Of a stretch of 64,000 nt of DNA, positions 48,535 to 58,766 are shown piece after piece. The notes under the pieces were generated by a model. That model was given only the letters and a program-made list of their open reading frames with translations. It was not told the origin of the DNA and searched no databases. Both the position numbers and the translations under genes were made by a program. The DNA comes from Exiguobacterium sp. s48. GTDB lineage: Bacteria > Bacillota > Bacilli > Exiguobacteriales > Exiguobacteriaceae. How positions within the stretch are numbered: the first letter of the stretch is position 1; the number at the start of each line of letters is the position of its first letter. The stretch spans positions 248,001-312,000 of the forward strand of contig NZ_JACSKC010000001.1 of the NCBI RefSeq assembly GCF_018617395.1, in the 5' to 3' direction.

Positions 48535-48649
48535 AGATGATTCCTCCTTCAATGTGTCATTCGAACAGTTCCCCGTTTCATTAAATCAAAAACGCGACTA
48601 GCTGTGTTAAAGGGGGGGAATGACAACCTATAGAAGGAGGTCGAGTGGC

Positions 48650-49336
48650 TTGCGAAAATTCAGCATGGTCAGTGTGATCCTATTTTTTATTGTCGAATTT
48701 GTGTGGTTGAATCAATTATTTGAATCGGTAAATGAACGATTAGCGAACGGGAAATGGACGAACACGATTTTATATCAAGTGGTCGTTGAACCACGAGGAC
48801 TCTTAACGTTATTACTCCTTTTGTTTGTGGCGCTCCTCATTGTCGGATGGATTGTTCATTATGTGTACAGTGAACAGAAGTCTTGGCAGGATACGTCTGA
48901 ACATGTCGGTGTGGGGTGGGTCGTTCCATTGATTCTTGCAGTACTCGGATTCCTTATTCCGAACGTATACGTCCAAGTCGGGATGTTACTTTTACAATTG
49001 ACGTTCATCCCGCTCATCCCATTCATCCATCAGACCGTCCCATTTTGGAAAGTCGTGACGAACTGGTTGATTCAACTAATGGTCATCGGACTCGTCTTGT
49101 TTGGGGCGAGGGGGATGCTTGAGGACTCGATTCGCATTGAAAAGACCGAGCTTTTCACAAAACTCGAGGCATATCAGGCGTCTGGGGACTTGGATAGGAT
49201 TCAGCGTTTAATGGAAGAAGTGGACCTAGAACAAGTCGAACGCATCTTGGACCGAGTAGACCTTGAACAACTCATTCGTATTTTGGAAGTCGTCGATCTC
49301 GACCGAATCGAGCAAATCTTGAGTCTGTTCGACTAG
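48650..49336 (+). CDS. Membrane protein with four C-terminal 12-residue repeats
   Basis: A protein of about 228 residues with five predicted helices (near residues 5-20, 45-68, 82-98, 103-123, 133-151). A cytoplasm-like C-terminal tail follows. The last ~50 residues are four tandem copies of a 12-residue unit: DLDRIQRLMEEV, DLEQVERILDRV, DLEQLIRILEVV, DLDRIEQILSLF. The pattern predicts short amphipathic helices with a regular charged face. I choose the TTG at 48650 because AGAAGGAGGT lies 8 bases upstream; an ATG at 48620 behind AAAGGGGGGG would add 10 residues. Family not recognised. It sits between the VOC gene and recD2. Confidence 0.72.
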   Translation: MRKFSMVSVILFFIVEFVWLNQLFESVNERLANGKWTNTILYQVVVEPRGLLTLLLLLFVALLIVGWIVHYVYSEQKSWQDTSEHVGVGWVVPLILAVLGFLIPNVYVQVGMLLLQLTFIPLIPFIHQTVPFWKVVTNWLIQLMVIGLVLFGARGMLEDSIRIEKTELFTKLEAYQASGDLDRIQRLMEEVDLEQVERILDRVDLEQLIRILEVVDLDRIEQILSLFD

Positions 49337-49403
49337 GGTATTTGTTCAATCGATTCATCTCGGGCTATAATGGATGGTGGAAAAATAGCTGGAGGTGTCG
49401 GAT

Positions 49404-51614
49404 ATGATGGCAGCACCTTATGAGTTGACTGGAAAAGTCATTCGAGTCCTGTTTCAATCAGAAGAAGAGGCGCATACGATTGCGCTCGTACGTATAAAAG
49501 AAAAGAATTTTGAGACGGACGAGACCGAGATGGTCATCGCAGGCGTCGGGGTTGGCATCGAGAAAGGCGAGACGTATAAGGCGCACGGTCGTCTCGTTGA
49601 TCATCCTCGATTCGGGAAACAGATGAAGGCGGATTGGATTCGCCGTGTCGTCCCGATGACGAAACGAGCTGCCGTCCGCTTTTTGACGAACGGGTCTTTC
49701 CCTGGAATCGGTCAAAAGACGGCACAGAAGATTGCGGATTCACTCGGCGACGATTGTATCGATCAAATCGTGAGACATCCGAGCATCCTGTCCGAAGTCG
49801 ACGGATTGAAAGAAAAGCAGGCGCGTGTCATCACCGAGCGCCTGAACGTCTTATACGGGGTCGATCAGTTGCTTTTATTTCTCGCTCCGTTCGACGTGAC
49901 ACCACGTCTTGCCTCAAAAATCCATAAAGAGTACGAAGGACGGGCGATGGAGACGATTGAGAAAAATCCGTATGCGCTCATGTACGATGTACAGGGAATC
50001 GGCTTCAAGACGGCGGATGCGATTGCGGCGCACTTCGGAATTCAAGGCATTCATCCCGAACGCATTGCGGCAGCGGTGCTTTACGTATTAGAACTTGAAC
50101 AAGGGAACGGTCATCTTTATGTAACGGCGGAGCAACTTGAAGCGGAGATGCCTCGAATCATCGGGGCCGATCCGGGTGATGCGCTCGTCACGGCATTAGA
50201 GTCGCTCGCCAAAGAAGAACGGGTCGTCATCGATGACGGGGTCGTCTATCACCCTCGTGTGTTCCGTGCTGAGCGGAAGGCGGCAGAGGAATTGGCACGC
50301 ATCATGGCGACGTCGACGACTGAAGACGTGGACATGACGACCATCTTTGACGCGATTGGACGTGTCGAGGAGATGTTCTCGATTGAATATGCGACTCAAC
50401 AACGAGAAGCCATCGAACTCGCGCTCAAATCACCACTCATGGTTCTGACTGGAGGGCCGGGTACCGGGAAGACGACGGTCGTCCGAGGCATCATTCATGC
50501 ACTCAGTGACGTCTTTGATTGGAAATTAGACCCCGTTCCGAACCAGCCGTTCCCGTTCGTCTTGGCCGCACCAACGGGTCGAGCAGCGAAACGCCTCAGT
50601 GAGTCGACAGGGTTACCGGCCTCGACAATCCACCGTCTGTTGAAGTTCGACGGAAGTTCGTTCCAAGTCGATGAGACGAATCCGCTTGTCGGGAAAGTGC
50701 TCATCGTCGATGAGGCGTCGATGATTGACATCTTCTTGTTCCGAAGTTTGCTCAAAGCAGTACCAAACGGCATGAAGATTTTGTTCGTTGGAGACCGCGA
50801 TCAGCTCCCGTCTGTCGGACCGGGGCAAGTACTTGCCGATTTGATGGCGACGGACGGGATTCCGGTCGTCCGCCTTGACGTCGTCCACCGTCAGGCGTCG
50901 GAGTCGAGCATCCTTCGTCTCGCCCATTCCTTGAACGCGAAGAAAATGCCAGACGATTTGTTGGCGGCGCTACCGGACCGACGTTTCTATACTGCGAACC
51001 AAGAGACGGCGCTTCAAGCGATTTGTCAGATGGCGGGAGCGGCCCTTCGGAAAGGGTATTCACCATTTGATATCCAAGTGCTCGCACCGACATATCGAGG
51101 GGTGTGTGGAATTGACGGACTGAATGAAGCACTCCAAAACGTATTCAATCCAAAATCGAGTGCCCGTGAAGTGAAGCATGGGACACGCATTTACCGAAAT
51201 GGCGATAAGGTGCTTCAGCTCGTCAACAACGCCGAGGAGAACGTCTATAACGGGGACATCGGGGAAATCACGAACATCTTCTACGCGAAGGAAAACGTCG
51301 ATAAAGTCGACAAGATTTATATCCGATTCGACCAGACAGAGGTCGAGTACAACCGTAGTGATTGGGACCAGTTCACCCACGCATACGCCATTACAATCCA
51401 TAAGTCACAAGGATCCGAGTTTCCGATCGTGCTCATGCCGGTCTTCTTTAACGGTGGCTTCCGGTCGTCGCGTAACTTGATTTATACAGCCGTGACCCGG
51501 GCGAAGAAAAGTTTACTGTTGTTCGGGGACGTACGGGCACTCGAGGCGGCGACACGTGAAGAGGAACCCGTACGACGGACGAAATTGGTAGAACGGTTAG
51601 GCGGGAAGTCTTGA
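49404..51614 (+). CDS. recD2: ATP-dependent DNA helicase RecD2
   Basis: A 5'-3' SF1B helicase active without RecBC, in replication-fork and repair roles. The 736 residues have an N-terminal extension with helix-hairpin-helix segments (FPGIGQKTAQKIADSLGDD; YDVQGIGFKTADAIAAHFG), then motif I LTGGPGTGKTTVVRGI near residue 350, AAPTGRAAKRLSESTG, motif II VLIVDEASMIDIFL, VGDRDQLPSVGPGQVLAD, and motif VI THAYAITIHKSQGSEFPIVL. A GTG at 49395 lies within the ribosome site; the ATG at 49404 fits GGAGGTG. Confidence 0.95.
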   Translation: MMAAPYELTGKVIRVLFQSEEEAHTIALVRIKEKNFETDETEMVIAGVGVGIEKGETYKAHGRLVDHPRFGKQMKADWIRRVVPMTKRAAVRFLTNGSFPGIGQKTAQKIADSLGDDCIDQIVRHPSILSEVDGLKEKQARVITERLNVLYGVDQLLLFLAPFDVTPRLASKIHKEYEGRAMETIEKNPYALMYDVQGIGFKTADAIAAHFGIQGIHPERIAAAVLYVLELEQGNGHLYVTAEQLEAEMPRIIGADPGDALVTALESLAKEERVVIDDGVVYHPRVFRAERKAAEELARIMATSTTEDVDMTTIFDAIGRVEEMFSIEYATQQREAIELALKSPLMVLTGGPGTGKTTVVRGIIHALSDVFDWKLDPVPNQPFPFVLAAPTGRAAKRLSESTGLPASTIHRLLKFDGSSFQVDETNPLVGKVLIVDEASMIDIFLFRSLLKAVPNGMKILFVGDRDQLPSVGPGQVLADLMATDGIPVVRLDVVHRQASESSILRLAHSLNAKKMPDDLLAALPDRRFYTANQETALQAICQMAGAALRKGYSPFDIQVLAPTYRGVCGIDGLNEALQNVFNPKSSAREVKHGTRIYRNGDKVLQLVNNAEENVYNGDIGEITNIFYAKENVDKVDKIYIRFDQTEVEYNRSDWDQFTHAYAITIHKSQGSEFPIVLMPVFFNGGFRSSRNLIYTAVTRAKKSLLLFGDVRALEAATREEEPVRRTKLVERLGGKS

Positions 51615-51639
51615 CGTCTTCATAAGCGCGTGTGATAAT
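51611..51639 (+). promoter_or_regulatory. Sigma-A promoter of the alaS T-box transcript
   Basis: TTGACG (51611-51616), 17 bp, GATAAT (51634-51639) with a TGn extension at 51631. The -35 box overlaps the recD2 stop codon. Confidence 0.75.
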
Positions 51640-51645
51640 GACGAA

Positions 51646-51892
51646 TAGACAACTGAAACGATACAGACGATGAAGGAAATGAGTACGTCGTCACCACCTC
51701 TACAGAGACATCTTCCTAGGCTGCGAGAAGATGGAGGTCGGCCGACCGAAGCTATTCTGGAGTCCCCACTCAACCTGGGCGCCTCATCCACGTTAACGGA
51801 TGTTCGAGGCACGGTGTTTACCGTGCGAACGAGGGTGGTACCACGAAGCGATGCTTTCGTCCCTTTCCACAGGGGCAGGCATCGCTTTTTTT
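51646..51892 (+). ncRNA. T-box riboswitch controlling alaS
   Basis: The conserved core AGGGTGGTACCACG lies at 51832-51845. The probable specifier GCT (Ala) is at 51751-51753 in the context CCGAAGCTATTCTGG. Stem I begins near GAAATGAGTACG (51676). The terminator pairs AGCGATGC (51847-51854) with GCATCGCT (51879-51886), followed by T residues. Uncharged tRNA-Ala would favour the antiterminator and alaS transcription. Confidence 0.95.
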
Positions 51893-51923
51893 CGTTTCGT
51901 TCAGAAATAAGGAGGAATTGTTC

Positions 51924-54566
51924 ATGAAACCGCTCAAATCATTGACTGGCGCACAGATTCGCCAAATGTACTTAGATTTCTTCAAATCAAAAGGGCACAG
52001 CGTGGAGCCGAGTGCTTCACTCGTACCGGTTGAAGATCCGACTTTGTTGTGGATCAACTCTGGTGTCGCGACATTGAAAAAATACTTTGATGGACGCGTC
52101 ATCCCTGCGAATCCGCGGATCGTCAACGCACAAAAATCGATTCGGACGAACGATATCGAGAACGTCGGGAAGACAGCACGTCACCATACGTTCTTCGAAA
52201 TGCTCGGGAACTTCTCCGTCGGTGAATACTTCCGTGAAGAAGCGATCACATGGGGCTGGGAACTGTTGACGAGCGACGAGTGGTACGGACTTGACCCGGA
52301 CCGTCTCTCGGTCACGATTCACCCGGACGATGAAGAATCAAAACAAATCTGGTTGAATCTCGGCATGCCGGCTGACCGCATCATCCCACTTGAAGATAAC
52401 TTCTGGGAAATCGGGGAAGGCCCATCTGGTCCGAACACGGAGATCTTCTTTGATCGTGGACCGGCGTTTGGAGACGACCCGACAGACCCTGAACTTTATC
52501 CGGGTGGGGAGAACGAGCGCTACCTTGAAATCTGGAACATCGTGTTCAGCCAATATAACCATGACGGGCACGGGAACTATACAGAACTTCCACGTAAAAA
52601 CATTGATACAGGGATGGGACTCGAACGGATGGCGAGCGTCCTTCAAGACGTACCGACAAACTTCGATACCGACCTCTTCATGCCGATCATTCGTGAAACT
52701 GAAAAAATCAGTGGCGACGTATACCGTCAAGACAGCAGCAAAGACGTTGCCTTCAAAGTCATCGCGGACCACATCCGTACCGTATCGTTCGCAATCGGTG
52801 ACGGGGCACTCCCGTCGAACGAAGGACGTGGCTATGTCCTCCGTCGTCTTCTCCGTCGTGCTGTCCGTTATGCGAAGATGCTCGGCATCGAACGTCCGTT
52901 CATGTATGAGCTCGTCGACGTTGTTGGTGACATCATGGTCGACTTCTACCCACAAGTGAACGAGAAGAAAGACTTCATCAAAAAAGTCATCAAGAACGAG
53001 GAAGAGCGTTTCCATGAGACGTTGAACGACGGACTCGCGATTTTAAACGAAGTGGCGAAAGCACAAAAAGCAGCTGGGTCAAACATCATCAGCGGTCAAG
53101 ATGCATTCCGTCTCTATGACACGTACGGTTTCCCACTCGAATTGACAATCGAATACGCAGAAGACCATCAGATGACGGTCGACGAAGATGGATTCAAAGA
53201 AGCGATGAATGAGCAGCGTGAACGTGCACGTCAAGCGCGCGCTGATGTGGAATCGATGCAGATTCAGTCAGGTGTACTCGCGGACATCACGATGCCATCG
53301 ACGTTCCTCGGTTACAACAATCTTGAAACGAACGCAAAAATCATCAGCTTGATTCACAACGGTGAACTCGCTGACGTCGTCGCTGCCGGAGAAGAAGCAC
53401 AAGTGATTCTTGATCAGACGCCATTCTACGCTGAGAGCGGCGGTCAAATCGGTGATAAAGGACAAATCGTCGGAGAAGACTTCCTTCTTCGCGTGAAAGA
53501 TGTGTCGAAAGCACCGAACGGACAGAACTTGCACACGGTCACAGTCGAGTCAGGTGTGGCGAAAGCGGAAGTAGCCGTCACGGCTACTGTCGACCAAGCA
53601 TCGCGTCAAGCCATCGTCAAGAACCACACGGCGACGCACCTCTTGCACCGCGCACTGAAAGATACGCTCGGTGAGCACGTCAACCAGGCCGGTTCACTCG
53701 TGACGCCAGACCGTCTTCGTTTTGACTTCTCTCACTTTGGTCAAGTGACACCTGAAGAGCTTCAATCCATTGAGCGTCAAGTGAATGAGAAGATTTGGGC
53801 ATCGATTGGTGTCGACATCGAAGAGATGAACATTGCGGATGCGAAAGCAAAAGGAGCGATGGCACTCTTTGGTGAGAAGTATGGGGATGTCGTTCGTGTC
53901 GTATCAGCAGGGGATTACTCAGTAGAGCTTTGTGGTGGGATTCACGTCTCCAACACGGCTGAAATCGGACTCTTTAAAATCTTGTCTGAATCAGGGATTG
54001 GCGCTGGGACGCGTCGAATTGAAGCGGTCACGGGAGCTGGCGCATATGAAGTGATGAACCAGCAAATCGAAACGCTTGAAGCGACAGCGAAGTTGTTGAA
54101 GACGAAACCACTTGAAGTTCCTGCACGCGTGCAAGCACTTCAAGCTGAAATCAAAGAAGTCGAACGTGCTTCAGAGTCGCTCAAAGCGAAGCTTGCTAAT
54201 ATCGAAGCCTCTTCATTGACGGATTCAATCGAAACAATCGCTGGCGTTCAATTGATTGCAAAACGCGTCGATGGACAAGACATGGATGCCCTCCGTAGCA
54301 TGGTCGATGATTTGAAAGGGAAACTCGGTTCTGCCGTGATTATCCTCGGGTCGGCAAATGGGGAGAAGGTCAACCTCGTCGCAGGTGTGACGAAAGACTT
54401 GAACGACCGTGGCTTCCATGCCGGAAAACTCATTAAAGAAGTCGCGACACGCTGCGGTGGTGGCGGTGGCGGTCGTCCAGACATGGCACAAGCAGGTGGC
54501 CGTGACGCAACAAAACTGGACGAAGCATTGAAGTTTGCTTCACATTACGTCGAATCACTGGCATAA
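51924..54566 (+). CDS. alaS: Alanyl-tRNA synthetase
   Basis: A class II synthetase with an editing domain. The 880 residues start [20 protein letters not shown]. The catalytic part has [20 protein letters not shown] and [14 protein letters not shown]. The editing site shows the zinc/hydrolytic histidines of [18 protein letters not shown] near residue 560 and [15 protein letters not shown] near 665. The C-terminal Ala domain ends with [20 protein letters not shown]. The ATG at 51924 follows TAAGGAGG by 7 bases. ireB follows 37 bases downstream. Confidence 0.98.
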   Translation: MKPLKSLTGAQIRQMYLDFFKSKGHSVEPSASLVPVEDPTLLWINSGVATLKKYFDGRVIPANPRIVNAQKSIRTNDIENVGKTARHHTFFEMLGNFSVGEYFREEAITWGWELLTSDEWYGLDPDRLSVTIHPDDEESKQIWLNLGMPADRIIPLEDNFWEIGEGPSGPNTEIFFDRGPAFGDDPTDPELYPGGENERYLEIWNIVFSQYNHDGHGNYTELPRKNIDTGMGLERMASVLQDVPTNFDTDLFMPIIRETEKISGDVYRQDSSKDVAFKVIADHIRTVSFAIGDGALPSNEGRGYVLRRLLRRAVRYAKMLGIERPFMYELVDVVGDIMVDFYPQVNEKKDFIKKVIKNEEERFHETLNDGLAILNEVAKAQKAAGSNIISGQDAFRLYDTYGFPLELTIEYAEDHQMTVDEDGFKEAMNEQRERARQARADVESMQIQSGVLADITMPSTFLGYNNLETNAKIISLIHNGELADVVAAGEEAQVILDQTPFYAESGGQIGDKGQIVGEDFLLRVKDVSKAPNGQNLHTVTVESGVAKAEVAVTATVDQASRQAIVKNHTATHLLHRALKDTLGEHVNQAGSLVTPDRLRFDFSHFGQVTPEELQSIERQVNEKIWASIGVDIEEMNIADAKAKGAMALFGEKYGDVVRVVSAGDYSVELCGGIHVSNTAEIGLFKILSESGIGAGTRRIEAVTGAGAYEVMNQQIETLEATAKLLKTKPLEVPARVQALQAEIKEVERASESLKAKLANIEASSLTDSIETIAGVQLIAKRVDGQDMDALRSMVDDLKGKLGSAVIILGSANGEKVNLVAGVTKDLNDRGFHAGKLIKEVATRCGGGGGGRPDMAQAGGRDATKLDEALKFASHYVESLA

Positions 54567-54603
54567 TAGACTGTGAAGTGCAAACGGAAAGAGGTGGATT
54601 CTT

Positions 54604-54870
54604 GTGAGCCAAATGGATCGCACGATGCAATTCAATTTTCCAGAAGATGATCAACGTGCCAACACACGTGAGACGCTGATTACGGTATATCAAGCACTCG
54701 AGGAAAAAGGTTATCAACCGATCAATCAAATCGTGGGATACTTATTGTCAGGTGACCCCGCCTACATCCCACGTCATAATGATGCGCGAAACTTGATTCG
54801 CAAAATTGAGCGGGATGAACTTCTCGAAGAGTTGGTCAAATCGTATTTGAACGATCGTAGAGAGGATTAA
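54604..54870 (+). CDS. ireB: IreB family regulatory phosphoprotein (UPF0297, YrzL)
   Basis: An 88-residue protein matching IreB/Yrz[21 protein letters not shown], then [20 protein letters not shown] and [20 protein letters not shown]. In Enterococcus, IreB is phosphorylated by the Ser/Thr kinase IreK and affects envelope stress resistance; the role elsewhere is less clear. The start is GTG behind AAAGAGGTGG. It is in the conserved alaS-yrzL-yrrK-yrzB order. Confidence 0.92.
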   Translation: MSQMDRTMQFNFPEDDQRANTRETLITVYQALEEKGYQPINQIVGYLLSGDPAYIPRHNDARNLIRKIERDELLEELVKSYLNDRRED

Positions 54871-54871
54871 T

Positions 54872-55294
54872 ATGAAGCGAGTCATGGGACTCGATGTCGG
54901 TTCGAAGACGATTGGTGTCGCGGTAAGTGACCTGATGGGATGGACAGCACAAGGTGTGGAGACGGTCTACTGGACTGAACCCGACTTTGACGAAGCTGTC
55001 CGTCTCCTTCGTCCGTTCATCGAGCAGTACGATGTGAAAGAAGTTGTCGTCGGTCACCCGAAAAACATGAATGGGACGGTCGGTCCGCGTGGTGAGGCGT
55101 CCGAGGCGTTTGCCGAGGCCTTTACGGAACAGACAGGGTTACCGTGCGTGTTGGTGGATGAACGATTGACGACGATGCAAGCGGAACGGATGCTCATTTC
55201 AGCAGATGTCAGCCGCAAAAAGAGAAAAGCGGTCATCGACAAAATGGCGGCCGTGATGATTTTACAAAACTACCTGGATCGTTCCGGGAAATAA
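54872..55294 (+). CDS. ruvX: RuvX/YqgF family nuclease (YrrK)
   Basis: A 140-residue RNase H-fold protein, linked to 16S rRNA 5' end maturation and to Holliday-junction-type nucleases. It has [20 protein letters not shown] at the N-terminus, [20 protein letters not shown] near residue 62, and [16 protein letters not shown] near 97, with the acidic residues expected in the active site. It follows ireB by 1 base and precedes the DUF1292 gene by 13. Confidence 0.94.
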   Translation: MKRVMGLDVGSKTIGVAVSDLMGWTAQGVETVYWTEPDFDEAVRLLRPFIEQYDVKEVVVGHPKNMNGTVGPRGEASEAFAEAFTEQTGLPCVLVDERLTTMQAERMLISADVSRKKRKAVIDKMAAVMILQNYLDRSGK

Positions 55295-55307
55295 GGAGGA
55301 ATCTCTC

Positions 55308-55604
55308 ATGGCAGAAATCCGTCGTGAAGAAGAAATGTACCGTATTCCAGACGAAAATGGAGACGAACATTTATTTGCAGAAATTTTCCGTATGACAAGT
55401 GACCGTACGAAGAAGACATTCGTTGTCCTCGAGCCGGTCGGCGCTCCAGAAACAGAAGATGAAGATACAATTGAAGTGTATGCATTTGAAATTGAAGAAC
55501 TTGAAGATGGCGAATTCATCTTGAAGCTCGTCGAAGACGATGAAGACTTTGACGAAGTGATGGAAGCATTCGATATCGTCAATGACGAAGTCGGTCTAGA
55601 CTAA
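55308..55604 (+). CDS. yrzB: DUF1292 family acidic protein (YrzB)
   Basis: A 98-residue, very acidic protein (many Glu and Asp), with the family core EHLFAEIFRMTSDRTKKTFV and VYAFEIEELEDGEFILKLVE. It is found after yrrK in Bacillales; function unknown. TAAGGAGGAATC precedes the ATG. Confidence 0.9.
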   Translation: MAEIRREEEMYRIPDENGDEHLFAEIFRMTSDRTKKTFVVLEPVGAPETEDEDTIEVYAFEIEELEDGEFILKLVEDDEDFDEVMEAFDIVNDEVGLD

Positions 55605-55672
55605 ATAGGGGACGGGCGGCTAGGGAACATCCCTCGTCGCCTCTCTTTATAAAAAGAACAGGGGAGAAATGC

Positions 55673-56815
55673 ATGAATCATCCATCTATGTCAGATGAGA
55701 AACGTGCCCGCAACCGGATCGTCCGTCGCATTACGGTTGTCATCCTTGCCATCTTCCTTCTCGTCATCGCCACAGGGTCGGCGCTCGCTTACGTCTTTGT
55801 GAAGCGCTCTGTCGAACCGATTGACCCCACTTCAACTGAAACGGTCGAGGTCGAAATCCCGCTCGGTGCCGGTTCGGGATATATTGGTGAATTACTTGAA
55901 GAGAACGGGCTTGTAAGGAATAGCACGATTTTCCGTTTCTACACACGCTTTAAGAACGAATCATCGTTCCAGGCGGGGACGTATACGTTGTCTCCGTCAC
56001 AATCAATCGATGAATTGATTGAAACGTTGCAAACAGGTAAAGTCATAGTGGTCCCAGATATCAAGCTCGTCATTCCGGAAGGATTCACAATCGATCAGGT
56101 GATCACGCGACTCGCTAAGGTTGCCGAAATCCCGAAAGAAGAGATTTCTGAGCAGTTGAGCGACCGTGAATACATTCAGTCTCTCGTGAATGAGCATGAG
56201 ATGTTGACGGATGAAGTATTGCAGGACGGGATTTATCATCCGCTTGAAGGATACCTGTTCCCAGCCACCTATGAGTTTAATAAAGGGGTCACACTCAACG
56301 AGATTATCGATGAGATGTTGAAACCGACAGAAAGTATGTACCAAGAATACAAAGATCGTCTAGCCGATTCCGGACGCACGTTCCATGAAACACTCTCGCT
56401 CGCATCTGTTGTCGAGAAAGAGGCCGTGTCGACGGAAGACCGAAAAGAAATTGCCGGTGTATTCGAGAATCGCTTGAACGACGGGATGAAATTACAATCT
56501 GACCCGACCGTTTGGTACGGTACTGGGGAGTCATCGATTTTCACTTCATTTGCTGACCTTGAGAACGACTCGCTATACAATACGTATCGTTATGAAGGTA
56601 TTCCAATCGGGCCAATCGCGGCTGTTAGCCGTGACGCGTTCGAGGCGGTGTTGAACCCAAATGATACAGAGAACATCTACTTCTACGCACGCCCTCCACG
56701 TGAAGGGTTCCCGAATGGGGAAGTCTTGTTCGAAGTCGATTATGAGGCTCACCAACAAAACGTCAATAAATACCGTTCCGAATGGGAAGCGTTTGAAGAA
56801 GCAAACAGTAATTGA
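55673..56815 (+). CDS. mltG: Endolytic murein transglycosylase MltG
   Basis: A membrane-anchored enzyme that cuts nascent peptidoglycan strands and sets their length. The 380 residues have a short cytoplasmic basic tail, one membrane helix (ITVVILAIFLLVIATGSALA, about 25-44), a LysM-like region, and the YceG/MltG catalytic domain. That domain contains LEGYLFPATYEFNKG, LASVVEKEAVSTEDRKEIAG (its glutamate in VEKEA is the catalytic one) and the late segment NTYRYEGIPIGPI. It is linked with ireB and trmR as in B. subtilis (yrrL). A hairpin follows. Confidence 0.95.
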   Translation: MNHPSMSDEKRARNRIVRRITVVILAIFLLVIATGSALAYVFVKRSVEPIDPTSTETVEVEIPLGAGSGYIGELLEENGLVRNSTIFRFYTRFKNESSFQAGTYTLSPSQSIDELIETLQTGKVIVVPDIKLVIPEGFTIDQVITRLAKVAEIPKEEISEQLSDREYIQSLVNEHEMLTDEVLQDGIYHPLEGYLFPATYEFNKGVTLNEIIDEMLKPTESMYQEYKDRLADSGRTFHETLSLASVVEKEAVSTEDRKEIAGVFENRLNDGMKLQSDPTVWYGTGESSIFTSFADLENDSLYNTYRYEGIPIGPIAAVSRDAFEAVLNPNDTENIYFYARPPREGFPNGEVLFEVDYEAHQQNVNKYRSEWEAFEEANSN

Positions 56816-56820
56816 TGGGA

Positions 56821-56849
56821 CGACCGGAAGCGGATGCTTCCGGTCGTTT
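56821..56849 (+). terminator. Hairpin after mltG, weak terminator
   Basis: An 11-bp perfect stem (CGACCGGAAGC with GCTTCCGGTCG) with a GGAT loop, but only three T residues follow. It may attenuate rather than stop transcription. Confidence 0.6.
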
Positions 56850-56877
56850 GAATGAAGAGAATTAAGAGGTGGAACGA

Positions 56878-57519
56878 GTGGACCATGCATCCTATGAAGG
56901 ATATGTAGAACAATTGATCAATGACCGCTCCCCGCTGTTGATGGAGATGGAGGCGTTCGCACGTGTGCATCATGTTCCAATCATGGATTTGACCGGATCG
57001 GAAGTGTTGCTCTCCTTATTGGCGATGCAACGGCCGGCCCGTATCCTTGAAGTGGGGACGGCTATCGGTTATAGTGCCATTCGCATGGCGGAGTTGTTAC
57101 CAGAGGCGGAAATCGTCACGATTGAACGAAATGCGCGACGATTCGAAGAGGCGACTGGGTTCATCGGTCGATCGGATGTACACGATCGGATTACGCTTAT
57201 CCATGGCGATGCCGTCGAGCTGATTGGAACGATTGAAGGTGAGTTCGATGCCGTATTTATTGATGCGGCAAAAGGACAATATCAAAAATTTTTTGATGGG
57301 TATGGCGCTTTAGTACCAATTGGTGGTACGATTTACAGCGATAATTTGTTTTTACGAGGGGACGTCTTGCTTGAGGATGTGTCAGTACTTGACCGACGCC
57401 GACGCAGGCTCGTTCGTCTCGTAAAACAGTTTACTGAGCAATTGATGGCACGGACCGATTATCATACTGCAATTTTGCCCCTTGGTGATGGCCTAGCAAT
57501 CAGTCGTAAATTACGATGA
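56878..57519 (+). CDS. trmR: tRNA 5-hydroxyuridine methyltransferase TrmR (YrrM)
   Basis: A SAM-dependent O-methyltransferase that forms 5-methoxyuridine at position 34 of tRNA; the B. subtilis counterpart is YrrM. The 213 residues have the SAM motif [20 protein letters not shown] near residue 55, [13 protein letters not shown], and [20 protein letters not shown] near 127, with [16 protein letters not shown] at 56869 is also open; the GTG at 56878 is better placed behind AAGAGGTGG. Confidence 0.88.
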   Translation: MDHASYEGYVEQLINDRSPLLMEMEAFARVHHVPIMDLTGSEVLLSLLAMQRPARILEVGTAIGYSAIRMAELLPEAEIVTIERNARRFEEATGFIGRSDVHDRITLIHGDAVELIGTIEGEFDAVFIDAAKGQYQKFFDGYGALVPIGGTIYSDNLFLRGDVLLEDVSVLDRRRRRLVRLVKQFTEQLMARTDYHTAILPLGDGLAISRKLR

Positions 57520-57535
57520 GGAGGACTTAACTTTG

Positions 57536-58171
57536 ATGCAACATAAACCCGTCATTATTGGCGTGGCCGGGGGTACCGGATCAGGAAAAACGACCGTGGC
57601 CCGCGCGCTCGTTGATGCGTTTCAAGGTCAATCGGTCGTCATGATCGAACAAGACGCGTATTATAAAGATCAATCAGAGATGACGATGGAGGAACGGTAC
57701 AAAACGAATTACGACCACCCCTTCGCCTTTGATAACGATTTGCTAATTGAACATATCCAACAATTACAACAGCATCAAGCTGTCGAAAAGCCGGTATATG
57801 ATTATGCCGCCCATACACGGTCAGATGAGACGATTTTGATCGAACCGGTCGATGTCGTCATCGTAGAGGGGATTTTGGCACTTGAGGATGCCCGTTTGCG
57901 TGAATTGATGGATATTAAAGTGTTCGTGGATACCGATGCTGACGTTCGAATTTTACGACGCATGCAGCGTGATATCAATGAACGTGGACGTTCAATCGAC
58001 TCGGTCGTGGCGCAGTACACGAATGTCGTCCGCCCGATGCATTTGCAGTTCTGCGAACCGACGAAGCGTTATGCAGACATTATCGTTCCTGAAGGCGGAG
58101 AGAACTTTGTTGCCATTGACCTACTTGTGACAAAAATCCGTTGGGTGCTCACTGAGCGCAATCGCGCGTGA
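57536..58171 (+). CDS. udk: Uridine kinase
   Basis: Phosphorylates uridine and cytidine for pyrimidine salvage. The 211 residues show the P-loop [20 protein letters not shown] near residue 7, [31 protein letters not shown], and [20 protein letters not shown]. An upstream TTG at 57533 is open, but the ATG at 57536 is preferred behind GAGGAGGA. In B. subtilis two peptidase genes, yrrN and yrrO, lie between trmR and udk; here only 16 bases do. Confidence 0.96.
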   Translation: MQHKPVIIGVAGGTGSGKTTVARALVDAFQGQSVVMIEQDAYYKDQSEMTMEERYKTNYDHPFAFDNDLLIEHIQQLQQHQAVEKPVYDYAAHTRSDETILIEPVDVVIVEGILALEDARLRELMDIKVFVDTDADVRILRRMQRDINERGRSIDSVVAQYTNVVRPMHLQFCEPTKRYADIIVPEGGENFVAIDLLVTKIRWVLTERNRA

Positions 58172-58238
58172 GGAAATAAATCGTTTTCAATTCAACCCTA
58201 GCTGTAATATACTAGGAGACAATGAAGGAGTGACAGAA

Positions 58239-58712
58239 ATGGCTGAAAAACAACACTATATGACGTTAGACGGAAAAGCGAAAATCGAGAATGAATTAAA
58301 CGAACTGAAGACGGTACGCCGTAAAGAAGTCGTGGAAAATATTAAGATTGCTCGTGATTTCGGTGACTTGTCAGAAAACGCGGAATATGACGCGGCGAAA
58401 GAAGAACAAGCGATGGTCGAAGGACGAATCGCTCAATTAGAAGAAATGCTCCGCAATGCGGTCATCATCCAAGATGATGCAGGCGACAACTCGATTGTCT
58501 CAATCGGGAAAACGGTCACATTCTTCATTCAAGAAGACAATGAAGATGAAACGTACACAATCGTCGGTGGCGCAGAGGCCGATCCGTTCACAGGGAAAAT
58601 TTCGAACGAATCACCAATCGCGAAGGCGCTTCTTGGACGTACGATCGGAGATGTCGTCACGGTACAAACACCGGGCGGCGACATGATTGTCGAAATCAAA
58701 GAAATCAAATAA
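58239..58712 (+). CDS. greA: Transcription elongation factor GreA
   Basis: Rescues backtracked RNA polymerase by stimulating transcript cleavage. The 157 residues have the N-terminal coiled coil with [20 protein letters not shown] near residue 38 (acidic tip residues D and E present) and the C-terminal FKBP-like domain with [19 protein letters not shown] and [18 protein letters not shown]. The ATG at 58239 lies 8 bases after GAAGGAG; a GTG at 58230 sits in the ribosome site. udk-greA order is as in B. subtilis. Confidence 0.97.
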   Translation: MAEKQHYMTLDGKAKIENELNELKTVRRKEVVENIKIARDFGDLSENAEYDAAKEEQAMVEGRIAQLEEMLRNAVIIQDDAGDNSIVSIGKTVTFFIQEDNEDETYTIVGGAEADPFTGKISNESPIAKALLGRTIGDVVTVQTPGGDMIVEIKEIK

Positions 58713-58717
58713 TGCGA

Positions 58718-58750
58718 AGAGCGATTTCCTTTTTGGAAGTCGCTCTCTTT
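58718..58750 (+). terminator. Terminator after greA
   Basis: AGAGCGATTTCC pairs with GGAAGTCGCTCT around TTTTT, followed by CTTTC. Confidence 0.8.
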
Positions 58751-58766
58751 CTGAGGAGGAATCGGA

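Noticed and set aside
52338-53015. 225-codon minus-strand frame inside alaS
   Set aside because: Antisense to conserved catalytic motifs and without a start signal.
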